Shown here piece by piece: positions 11,651 through 22,283 of a DNA stretch of 64,000 nt. Both the position numbers and the translations under genes were made by a program. This DNA is from Owenia fusiformis (lineage: Eukaryota > Annelida > Polychaeta > Sabellida > Oweniidae): the NCBI GenBank assembly GCA_903813345.2, contig CAIIXF020000002.1, forward strand, positions 32,320,109 to 32,384,108, in the 5' to 3' direction. Position 1 is the stretch's first letter; each line of letters begins with the position of its first letter. Below the pieces are notes generated by a model. That model did not search any database and was not told the DNA's origin. It saw nothing but the letters and a program-made list of their open reading frames with translations.

Positions 11651-13036
11651 CTTGGATTGCAAAAGGCCTAGATGAATTGATCACGTGTTAGTCGGCCATT
11701 TTCATTATATTTTATTTCCACTTCAAAATTTCATGAATTTGAACTAAAATTGTGACCTTGTAATGCATATATCACCATCAAATGCATGATCAACAAATGC
11801 ATGTAATTATTATAATTTATATATTTTATAAAATGAGAACGGATTGCACATACTTACTGCAAGAAATCAGTTTTTTGTCCATGCGAGTGTTCCGCTGCTT
11901 TGTCTTTGTTATAATTAACTAATGAGTCACCCAATATAAATTTCTGGTAATGCAATCTCATTTTTTAAATGAGGCTCGTGTTCACATGATATGTGACCAG
12001 CTGATATATGAATAAGTGTATCTTATTTTTTAGAATCAGAATAGCTTTAGCTTGTCGTAATGTAAGAAAAAACAATCATTTCACCTCAAACTCTTATATT
12101 TGTATGTGTCGTGTCATTACTCTTCAATTACTTCATACTTTCATTTCATTGTTATTTTGTGTTATAATTTCTTTCAAATTTATCATCTATAGTCATTATA
12201 TATTTACACGATTTAGACGATTATTGATCATTGTATTGCAGTTGTCTAATAATTTTCACTGAGTAAGTATATAACTGTATAAATTGTGTTCTTGTTTTCA
12301 TGAATATTTTTGATCTTTTTTGCATTTATGTTCTTCAAAACAAATGGGACTGGGCTTCCATTTACCTGTTAGGGTTACCATCTTCTAACTTACATGTTTA
12401 TTTATGAACAGAATTATCTAAACATACCCTCTTGTATATCTTTGTAATGCGTGCGTTCATATAAATTCCTCACTGTTGGTCCCGCTGCTGCTATCCCATC
12501 CGTATGATTTCCAAAGGGGACGGATTTTCCATTTACTTAGTCCGTAGATTTTATTGTATCTTGGTAACTGCCATATTTGGCGAGCAATACCTCATTGGTA
12601 AATTCCGTATTTTACACATGAAGATAGAGCCAGAAACCCCCCTCGGAAGAGCCCAGCTGAGTTCTTTTATGTACACACCACAGCCTTTTATATGAGTTAT
12701 GAACCACTCAGTAAAACACACAGAATTACATAATGCACAAACAAATTTGTCTGAACCAGGAATCGAACCCGGGGCCAAGCGATAGTGGTAACCTTGACTC
12801 TGCCAATGAGCCATATAGCGGGTGGACATTGTACTATTTTTTTTTACTTTTTAGCGCTTTTCTCTATTTACAATTAAATTATCTCCTACCTCTTACTCTT
12901 ACAAAAAAAATTTGTCATATGAATATCCAGATAATTTTTTCATGTCTATGTGTTTATGTATTTTTAGGTAAAATACCACATGTACTTGTAGTCATCCACA
13001 GCTTCCCTACTACCGAGCTGCTCTCTAAATATTAAA
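11651..13036. other. Upstream flank of ZF2
   Basis: AT-rich DNA between the palindromic element and the ZF2 start. The only structured feature is the tRNA-like head near 12741-12827. A possible acceptor (TATTTTTAG) at 12959-12967 suggests that ZF2, like ZF1, has a 5' non-coding exon upstream. Confidence 0.4.
12741..12827 (-). mobile_element. tRNA-like head of a SINE (minus strand)
   Basis: On the minus strand a box A-like stretch (TGGCTCATTGGCAGAGTC) is followed at tRNA spacing by a perfect box B (GGTTCGATTCC) within a T-arm of CCGGG, TTCGATT, CCTGG. The acceptor stem does not pair, so this is not a working tRNA. A tRNA-derived SINE running toward lower coordinates is the likely source. I could not fix its 3' end. 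Confidence 0.55.
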
Positions 13037-16000
13037 ATGAAGAAAAAAGAAAGTTTAGAAAATGAGGACCTCACTCAACTCATCCAGGATGCTGTTCTTA
13101 ACCTTTGCACTCAGCACGTCAGCTTTGGCAAAGTCCTTGAGATAGATGGCATTATAGTAGTTTCACCTGGTGACAAGAACTTCAGAGAAGTTGTCGTAAA
13201 AATGCATCGAACAATTCTAAAATCTGATAAAACCTCACATAGAACAGTAGAAAAACAAACAAAATCACCTGGTAAAAGAGGTCGTCCTAAAAAAGTGACT
13301 GCTAGCATGGATAATGGTGAAGACAAAGCAGCCGAGGAACACAAAGAACATGCAGGTAGACGTACATAAGGTCTTATTTAAACTCTTGAATCCCAGGCTC
13401 TAAAATCGGTTGAAACCAGAGAATTTTTTATTTTTGCCACCTTTTGACATTTTACTACCTACCTATACAACTTTAGATGCTCAACTTTGTAAAATTAGAT
13501 GGCAGAGATCATTTCTGCTCATTTTAAAACAATTTTTGTGTAAATTGGTTGAAAATTGTTCAAATAAGAGCAATTTTAGTGAAAAATTTTGTGACGGATT
13601 TTCTCGTTTCTCTGGGTTTCAAGGTCATTTCTGAGGTGACGAGAAAACTTGTCACTCCAGGCAGTCAAGAGGTTAAAAATGAAAGATTGCCAACTGGGCA
13701 TGCAATCCAGGTACTCATTACATGATTAAGTGCAATCTAATTTCACTTTCAGGTGGGGTAGATCCACATGAAGAGAATTATATACAAGTTTATATAAGTC
13801 TCATATAACTTAACCATGTGAGGAAATAACATATTTGGCATGGTTGTTATAAATCACCTGTGTATGTTGCGTGCAATTTGGCCACCCCTACATCTCTGAT
13901 TCTGTCTTAATTAGCCTAATTGTTCATTTAATCTAGATTATCTATCTTAATTAGCCCAATTGTTTATTTAATCCAGATTATCTATCTTATTTAGCCTAAT
14001 TGTTTATTTAATCTAGATTATCTATCTTAATTAGCCTAATTGTTCATTTAATCCAGATTATCAAACTGCAGCAACCCGTACTAAATGTAACAAAAGATCT
14101 CAACCTGATGGAGAAACAGACAAAACTGAGAATGCAACTAAAGTTCCAAGAACTGAAATCATTGACTCTCAAATTGAACCAGAAGAATCAGAAGCTGATG
14201 TTTCTAAAGCTGAGGATGACCAAATTATGTTGGGACATGTGGAAAATGAACAGACTGAAGCAGTTACTGTTGAGGTGAATATTTAATTGAAAATTTGAAC
14301 AGTAACTCTTATGCAAATGACATGAAAGACTTTCTGTTGATTATTAAAGACATGGCCTGAGAACATGAACCCTTCTAGCTACAGGCCTGTATGTTATTAT
14401 ATGAAACCACAGCAAGGCATGACAGTCTTTATTACGATGTTAACATATGATAGTTTAATATTTATTGTATGTTTACATAATGATCATAGTACACAATTCA
14501 TATTTCATTTCATTTATACATAGGCAGAAGATGGTGCTGAAGTACATGTAGGTATTGGATGGATAGAAGATGATCCCAACAAAACAATGGATGAGGTAGA
14601 ACTTAATGACAGCATAGATGACTCAGTTTACACAGATATTGGTGAGTTAAAATTTCATCACAACAGGGACATTGATTAAGCTGTATTGTACATTATATCT
14701 TTTTCTGGGCTGCAAAATTCTTCTACAGGCAAATTTTTCATTTTCACAATTCACACCGAAATTGGACAAAATATGCCCATTTTTCATAATTTTTTCTCAT
14801 TTTCAAGAGCAAATGAATTTTCAGGTGGGTGCTGCGCCCACTTGCTTTAATACTGGGGAGATCACTGCATTGCTGATTTAACTTTTTCAAGTGCTCTGTA
14901 CATGCATGTTTTACTTAAAAACATGATAATTGTGACATCACTTCCTGTTAATAGTGATTGTAAAATGTAAATCTTTAATCTGAATTATCCTTTCCTACTG
15001 ACAGTTAACAACGCAAATTTTGAATATGAATACGGACCTGAAGAGCTTCCTGCGGGAGAGGATCCTTATAAGAGAACTGTAGAAGACACCGTGGAAGATG
15101 ATAACATTGGAGATGAACATAGCATGGAAAATGAAAATGATGAAGGTATGGCATATGTACAATTAAGAGAATGCATATAGGCTAGTCTATGCCAAATGTA
15201 TGCTCATTAACTATGCAATGTCGCAGAAAATAACCATATACGAGGGGTGATTCAAAAGTAATGGACAAAATTTTATAGGCATGCTTACTCCCACCCAATT
15301 TGTATGAAATTTAGTACATATGAAGATCAACCAATTATCTATTAGTTGTTAAAACTGTATCACATCAATCGAAATACATTTCAAGATATAGCATATCTCC
15401 CGCATTAGGGTCCTTACACCCGGAATTGGCTTTTTAAGTATATCCCCATCGTAATAACATGCATTTTCATGAAAAGTTAGTGTTTTCAATGATTGAAGAC
15501 AGTAGCACGATACGTTCAAGCATAATTCACGTCATGCCTGATCATTCACTTACATTCTATTTAATATTTAGATCATCTGTAATGGCACTTATTTCCTTCA
15601 GTGTCAATCTCCCAACTGCATTTAAGATTGCTTCTACAAGATGAATATTGTTGTTGTTATTCTTGTGGCAAGTTTATGGTCTTTTAGATCACTTAAGATT
15701 CAAAACCCTCTCATCACCTCCATTGAAGTGCCTGTACAATATCTAAAGGCTTGCCTTGAAAATGCCTTGTGTGTTTTTGATTTTCCTGACAATAACCTGT
15801 CTTGTCTCCTTTTACTACCAATTATACTTTGAAAATCCTTTGTTTGACTTTAATTGTTGTAAATGTCACATTTCTTCTAATTCTGGGCATTTCTTGGATA
15901 CGTGTGAATCTTAGAGTCTGACTCACTTTCTGACTCTCTGTGATTCACTATTCTAAAAAAATCATTGAGATATAGTGCAGTACAATTTTCTGCTGAACTA

Positions 16001-18522
16001 AGAACTCACCAGCATATGAATGGATATTTGGGTCTTCCTTGGCAATTGGCAATATAGACCCAGCATATGTGTTGGAGTCTTTAAATGAAATGAGACAGAA
16101 ATGACCAAAATATTCAATTATCATTCAAAAATGGATTCCGCCCATGCGTACCCTAGTTACCATGGTTACCCATAGCTGATACAATATTGAATGCAGTTAG
16201 ACACGAATTTGACACTTAGTAGATAATTGAATGATCTAATGTCTGTGAGAAAATTAGACTGATTGGACAATGTTAAGTATACCTATACATTTTTGTCCAT
16301 TACTTTTGAATCACCCCTCATTCTTATTTTGACAACCAACTCTGATTGGATCGTGAGTTCAGAGATTTATTGTAAACTGAAGCTCTCTTTTAGGGAGCCA
16401 AGTTGAACAAATGCAAACGGTAAATTTCCATGAAATGAGAAAAAATGAACAATGTTTTTTTTTCGAAATTCATGAAAAGCCACACATTCAAATTGTTTTT
16501 AGTCTTATGTTTTAAGGAAATTTAGCCATCTTACATTTCGATATGTTCCTAGAAATGTTCATATTATCTTCCATGACAAACATGTTCTATTAGGGTGTGA
16601 TTCTATGCATGTATTTGATAATATATGTCAGCTCATAAAATTAGTTTACCATACATTGGAAATGTTCTAACTGCTCCACTGCACCTGACAGGTGTATTTC
16701 ATAAAGATGTCAGGTCTGTTCCAAAATCAAAGTGAGTGATAAATCAGCAGCATTCAGAATAAAATTGAATTTATATGATATAGATAATAATATAATTTGT
16801 GTTTTTCTGAATTTTATGCTTTCATGCTGATATTTGCTTATTAATGTATTGTTTTGTCTTTTCAATCATCATATCGAAATAATTTCAGGACCCTTAATTA
16901 TTATGTCACCACCAAAAGTGGTGACATATTGTAATGGTCTCCGTTTTTTTGCGACGGCGTCCGGCGGTTGGCGTCTGGCGTCTGTAACAATTTCCTACAA
17001 CTTCCTAACTTCCTAACTTAACAAATACTGTTTAGACTGACTTCAATTTTTTTCTAAATCATCTACATGTACCCAGAAGTTCAAATCTGACTTTAGATTT
17101 AACATTTGACCTTCAATGACCTTCTCAAGGTCAAAAAGGTCTTTTTTCAAGTTGCTTCACATTGACTAAATTTTTTTTCAAAATCATCTACATGTTCTCA
17201 GAAATTCAAATCTGACTTTAGATTTGACTTTAGATTTGACATTTGACCTTCAAATCTGACTTTAGATTTGACATTTGACCTTCAATGACCTTCTCAAGGT
17301 CAAAAAAGGTCAAAAAGGTCTGTTTTCAACTTGCTTCAAATTGACTAAATTTTTTTTTCAAAATCATCTACATGTTCTCAGAAATTCAAATATGACTTTA
17401 GATTTGACTTTAGATTTGACAAATGACCTTCAATGACCTTCTCAAGGTCAAAAAGGGTCAAAAAGGTCTTTTTTCAACTTGCTTCAAATTGACTAATTTT
17501 TTTTTTCAAAATCATCTACATGTTCTCAGAAATTCAAATCTGACTTTAGATTTGACATTTGACCTTTAATGACCTTCTCAAGGTCAAAAAAGGTCAAAAA
17601 GGTCTGTTTTCAACTTGCTTCAAATTGACCAAATTTTTTTTTCAAAATCATCTACATCTTTTCAGACGTTCAAATTTGACTTTACAAGTTCTCAGAAGTT
17701 CAAATCTGACTTTAGATTTGACCTTTGACCTTCAATGACCTTCTCAAGGTCAAAAAGGTCTTTTTTCAACTTGCTTCAAATTGACTAATTTTTTTTCAAA
17801 ATCATCTTCATGTTCTCAGAAGTTCAAATCTGACTTTAGATTTGACATTTGACCTTCAATGACCTTTTCAAGGTCAAAAAGGTCTTTTTTCAACTTGCTT
17901 CAAATTTACTCAATTTTTTTCAAAATCATCTACATGTTCTCAGAAGTTCAAATCTGACTTTACATTTGACCTTCAATGACCTTCTCAATGTCAAAAAAAG
18001 TCAAAGAGGTATTTTTTAAACTTACTTCAAATTGACCAATTTTTTTTTCAAAATCATCTACATGTTCTAAGAAGTTCAAATCAAACCTTCTTAAGGTCAA
18101 AAGGTATTTTCCAACTTGCTTTAAATTGACCAAATTGTTTTAGGTGGTGACATTTTGTCATGTTAATGCCTTGTGAATAATTATGAAACACATTTAGTTT
18201 TTATTTGTTTATTGTTTTTATCTACCTACAGGTGAGGCTGCCCAACAAACTGAGGATTCACCCAAACAGAAACAAAAGCTAGACTCTACACCCAAGACTA
18301 AAGTTCCGTCTCGAAAATCACCTGGATCAAAAAGGAAATCAAGTGGCCAGTTTCAATGTAAAGAATGTTTGAAATATTTCGCATCAAGCACCATCCTCAA
18401 AATTCATATGAATATTCATACTGGGAAAGTTATACAGTGTGAACATTGTTACAAGGAATTTGCTGATCCCAGCAATGCTAGAAGACATAAGAAAAAACAC
18501 CACCCAAATGTATGGTCATAAC
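13037..18522 (+). CDS. C2H2 zinc-finger gene ZF2 (plus strand, five coding exons)
   Basis: Coding exons are 13037-13355, 14072-14274 (or from 14057), 14524-14641, 15005-15145 and 18233-18522. Phases 1, 0, 1, 1 match at every junction and give about 356 residues (361 with the upstream acceptor). The N-terminus carries TQLIQDAVLNLCTQ, LEIDGII, VSPGD and VVKMHRTIL, the module shared with ZF1, then an AT-hook-like KRGRPKK. The middle exons are acidic. The last exon has two C2H2 fingers (FQCKEC with H-x3-H, and IQCEHC with H-x4-H) and ends VWS. It is a likely nuclear regulator and paralog of ZF1, arranged head to head with it. Intron 4 (3.1 kb) hosts a mariner and a tandem-repeat element. An AATAAA lies at 18982. 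Confidence 0.8.
13903..14062 (+). repeat. Four tandem 40-bp repeats that repeat the exon 2 acceptor
   Basis: Four units of exactly 40 bases (13903, 13943, 13983, 14023) each end TTTAATC(C/T)AGATTATC. The AG in the last unit (14055-14056) is an in-frame alternative acceptor for ZF2 exon 2, and earlier units repeat the same acceptor-like core. Confidence 0.85.
15241..16320 (-). mobile_element. Mariner-like DNA transposon, decayed, in ZF2 intron 4
   Basis: Terminal inverted repeats start CGAGGGGTGATTCAAAAGTA and end with the reverse complement (TACTTTTGAATCACCCCTC). TA lies at 15239-15240, but the matching TA on the right is not kept. On the minus strand, near 15600-15650, a frame reads EAILNAVGRLTLKEISAITD, like the N-terminal helix-turn-helix of mariner transposases, and then meets a stop. 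It is about 1.08 kb and not functional. The same TIR type is used by the element at 39131. Confidence 0.8.
16900..18165 (+). repeat. Tandem-repeat element in ZF2 intron 4, rich in TCAAGGTCA
   Basis: It opens with a hairpin (GTCACCAC, CAAAA, GTGGTGAC) and closes with AGGTGGTGACATTTTGTCA, so the ends are roughly inverted. Between them are about eight imperfect units of roughly 110-190 bases, each with CAAATCTGACTTTAGATTTG, TTGACCTTCAATGACC, TCAAGGTCAAAAAGGTC and CTTGCTTCAAATTGAC. No coding region is present. It is probably a non-autonomous element with expanded internal repeats. Confidence 0.8.
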
Positions 18523-19159
18523 TACATGGTATATGGTTTTTTAGTGGCTGGGTCAAAATATTGATGTCCGTCAAAAAACATTATTATGTAGGTCTTGACC
18601 CCCTCCCTTTTCTAACGAAAGTCAAATTGTTGATGAAATTTTGTTTTATGAAATTACCACTAATTATTTGCTTCACTAGTCAAATAGGATTCTCAATTTT
18701 TTTAGTATGAATGTTGATGATTTGCTTTATGAATGCAACTGTTGATGCCTAGAACATTTCCAATAGAAACAGATTCAGTTGGTCCTTTCACTTTTTGATA
18801 GGCGGTACCATTGTGAAAAGTGAATACAGAAATTGCAGGAGATGAACCCTGGGAAACTGAAAATCGATTTATGTCACCTAATTAAATAGCGTTCTAACTC
18901 CTCCTCTAACGTAGTTAATTTCGGTTTTTGATGGACATCGATGTTTTGACAAGCCTCTTAATTCGTCTTATCATTAATGAAAATAAATTATATTGAGTAA
19001 AAAAAATAACAAGTATTAAGACTTTCAATTGCCATTTGAGATTTGTCAAAAAGAATTGTATATGCTGCAATTATAATTCTGAATCCCAGAGACTTCTACA
19101 GATTTACAGATATATATGTAAAAATAATTTTTCTATAAAATCTTGGTGAGATACAAGTA
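18523..19159. other. ZF2 3' flank
   Basis: This is 3' UTR and intergenic DNA after the ZF2 stop. AATAAA occurs at 18982-18987. No other gene was seen. Confidence 0.4.
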
Positions 19160-19325
19160 CAGTGAAACCTGTATATATTAACACCTCTCTAATCTGAACA
19201 CCTCACTGTGAACACTTTTTCTTGACTTATATGTTTATAAAACATTGAAAAATGAACACCTGCTAATCCAAACACATTTGATTTTGATTGGTCCCAGAGG
19301 TGTTTCGATTGGTCAGGTTTTACTG
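19160..19325. mobile_element. Pogo/Tigger-like MITE (166 bp)
   Basis: The element starts CAGTGAAACCTG and ends CAGGTTTTACTG, flanked by TA on both sides (19158-19159 and 19326-19327). Inside is the pair AACACCTC and GAGGTGTT. It has no coding capacity. TIR style and TA duplication fit the Tc1/mariner-pogo group. Confidence 0.7.
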
Positions 19326-19949
19326 TAGTTGCTTTCCTGCTTCACGCTTGGTTACATCTACAGGGTGTGCCAAAAATGAACCGAGCGGTGCAGCTTATAT
19401 CAGAGCGGTGGTAGTACCACCAAGTACAATGTACTTGTAATGGAGACTACTATAGAATCTAGTATATGTGTACATGTATATCTGAACAGTATTATATATT
19501 TTTATGTAAAATTGTCCAAAAATGACACAAAAGTATCGAGTAAGATTAGATATCTTAATCAGTAATTTATTTTACATTTTATAAATGAACAGTAAAACGC
19601 TGTATAAACTGATAATGAATTAATATTTATAAGGTTTTCCTTGTCAGAACTTTTGTTAAAATAGGGGCCTAGATTATTTCCTGTTTGAATAAAACAACTG
19701 TATATAATAAACTACTGTATATTAACACTAATGAAATACTAAGTATTTTATTGTAAATCTTTTATTGTATTTAATTGTATGTACACGTATACATTTTTGT
19801 ACACAGATGCATGTTTTACTGGAAGTATCTGTATAATTGTTTTTAATTAATTTGAAACATGAAATATGTAATTTAATCGCAAAGTTAAAAACATTGTACG
19901 TTTTATGTGATGCGTAATATATGTTTCAATATATAAGTCAAAATATACA

Positions 19950-21646
19950 GGGTGTTCATACAGTCTCTTTACAATTACAATACAAACTCCAGGCCCGTAA
20001 GACACTTTTCTCCAAGGGGGGTGCGGTTTTTACTAAAGAGAATATAAAATTTTGCTGCGTAAATCAAAATCAAAAAGTCAGAGGGGGGGGGGGGGGGGGT
20101 CATTACTCCCTATAACGGTTTGGAATTAACAAATGCAACTTCAAAATGTTCCAATTGTTTTTTTGGGGGGGGGGTGTGAGGAGTGGTCCACTCCCCCTAG
20201 AAAATTTTACAGTTTTGAGATGCTATTTGGTGCTTTTTTGGCACTTTCAAAGTGTATGAGTCAATAAGAAAAATGTGAATTTTTTTTCAAATTCTTTTGG
20301 GGGTGTCAAAAAGGATGAGAGGGTGAAGTAGGGTGGGGTGCCAGAGGGGGAGCAAGGGGTTGTCCCCCAGGAACACTGACCATATCAAGGTGCTATTTGA
20401 TGATGTCTGGGCACTTAAAAAGTGTCTGAGACAATACATGAAATTCAGAATATTTTCTTTAGTTTGAGGGGGATGTGAGGGGTGATTAACTCTCCTAGAA
20501 AATTTTACAATTTAAAGATGATATGTGGTGCTTCTGGGCACTTTTAAAGTGTATTAGTCAATAAAAACATTGAAAAACAATCACATTTTTTTCAAATTTT
20601 GGGGGTGTCAGAGGGGAGTGACGGGTGCCAGAGAGGGAGATGGGGTTGGGATGCCAGAGGGGGAGCAAGTGTTTGTCCCCCATATCTGTCCCCCAGAAAC
20701 ATTTACAATATCAAGGTGCTATTCGATGAAGTCTGGGCACTTTAAAAGTGTCTGTGCCTAAAAGTGCCTATTTCCCAAGAAAAGTTTACAATTTTAAGAT
20801 GCTATTTGGTGCTTTCTGGGCACTTTCAAAGTGTATGAGTCAATAAAAAATTTAAAAAATCTTAATTTCTTTTTCAATTTTTTTTTTTTTAGGGGGGGGG
20901 GTGTCAAGGGCGGGGGGTGGAGTGGGGATGCCAGAGGGCGAGTAAGTGTTAGTCTCCCAGAATCATTAACTATACCAAGGAGCTATTTGATGATGTCAAT
21001 ACATAAGAGACAATACATAAAACAAATTCAGAACTTTTCCATTGTTTTGTTTGGGGTGTGAGGGGTGGCCCACTCTCCCTAGAAAATTTCACAATTATAC
21101 GACGCTATTTGGTGCTTTCTGGGCACTTTCAAAGTGTATGAGTCAATTAAAGAATTTGAGAAAATCACAACTTTTATCCAATTGTTCTTTTTTGGGGAGG
21201 GGGGGTCAATGGGGGGGGGGGGGGCAGAGGGGGAGGTGGGGTGGGGATGCAAGTGCAAGATGCAAGAGGGGGAGCAAGTGTTAGTCCCCCAGAAACACTA
21301 ACTATATTAAGGAGCTATTTGATGATGTCTGGGCACTTTAGTGTCTGAGACAAAACACATAAATTAAGATTTTTTCCATTGCCCCTAGAATACCCCTAGA
21401 AAATTTTACAATTTTAAGATGCTATTTGGTGCTTTCTGGGTACTTTCAAAGTGTATGAGTCAATGAAAAAAGATTACAAAAAAATATTTTTCAAAAAAAG
21501 ATTTTCAAAAAAAAATTTTTACATTTTTTTTTTTTGGGGGGGGGTGACAAAGGGGGGTGCGATCGCACCCATCGCACCCCCCCATCTGACGGCCCTGAAC
21601 TCTTATCTGTGTAAAGTGTTAAGATTCTTCAAAGACACCCTGTATT
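19950..21646. mobile_element. Small mariner-type MITE, split by a later insertion
   Basis: Ends read ACAGGGTGTTCATACAGTCT and GACACCCTGT. The unsplit homolog in unit B (26110-26190) is only about 80 bases and has the same ends, so the remaining 1.6 kb here is an insertion. Confidence 0.65.
19990..21597. mobile_element. TIR transposon with five ~300-bp internal repeats, in unit A only
   Basis: The ends are CAGGCCCGTAAGA and the reverse complement of CAGGGCCGTCAGA, flanked by AACTC (19985-19989 and 21598-21602), so a 5-base duplication. Inside, five units of about 300 bases begin near 20200, 20496, 20784, 21086 and 21398. Each has TTTTACAATTTTAAGATGC, TTTGGTGCTTTCTGGGCAC, CAAAGTGTATGAGTCAAT and a poly-G-rich stretch. 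No transposase was seen. Short open frames here are low-complexity. Confidence 0.75.
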
Positions 21647-22283
21647 GCTGTGTCGGGCATCAATAAGTTTGCCTTGTCCCTATTAATAAAGCTGTTAGTT
21701 TAGTATTTTGATGTCTGTCCATATATCTGAGACTAACATAATGATGGTCTCAGCATATATTTAGAAATTTTTTTAAATAATTCATTCAACAGCCAATCTG
21801 AGCCAAGGAACATTAAATCTGGAATAATATATACGAGAATATATATGTTTCAATTGAAAAAATATAAATGTAAAATATATGTTTTTCTAGAATGCATTCC
21901 ACACAAGATCATTAACTTATTTTAAGTTAAATCCAAGATATTATATATCATTTGCTATCAATAATACAGTACATTTACATGGACATTTATATTCTATTTA
22001 CATTTGTACATTTGTTCTTACAATTAAAATAGCCACCAATTCCCCTCCGCCACCCAACTTGTGAATTAAAGATATATAGATAATATTATTTACATCCAGC
22101 ACGAAACATGTTTTTTTTGTCCAATTCACAGCAAGCAGTTCTAAGGAGCATCACCGAACAATATGTGTACAGCTTCGAGGTACGTTCGTGTTTTTTATGC
22201 AAATCGTTTTAATCTGTTTGGGAAGGGCAGGATTCATCCTCCAATTCACGTAGTAATTTTTCTCTATATGCATATGGAAATGC

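Noticed and set aside
12741-12827. A functional tRNA gene
   Set aside because: Boxes A and B are good but the acceptor stem does not pair, so a SINE head fits better.
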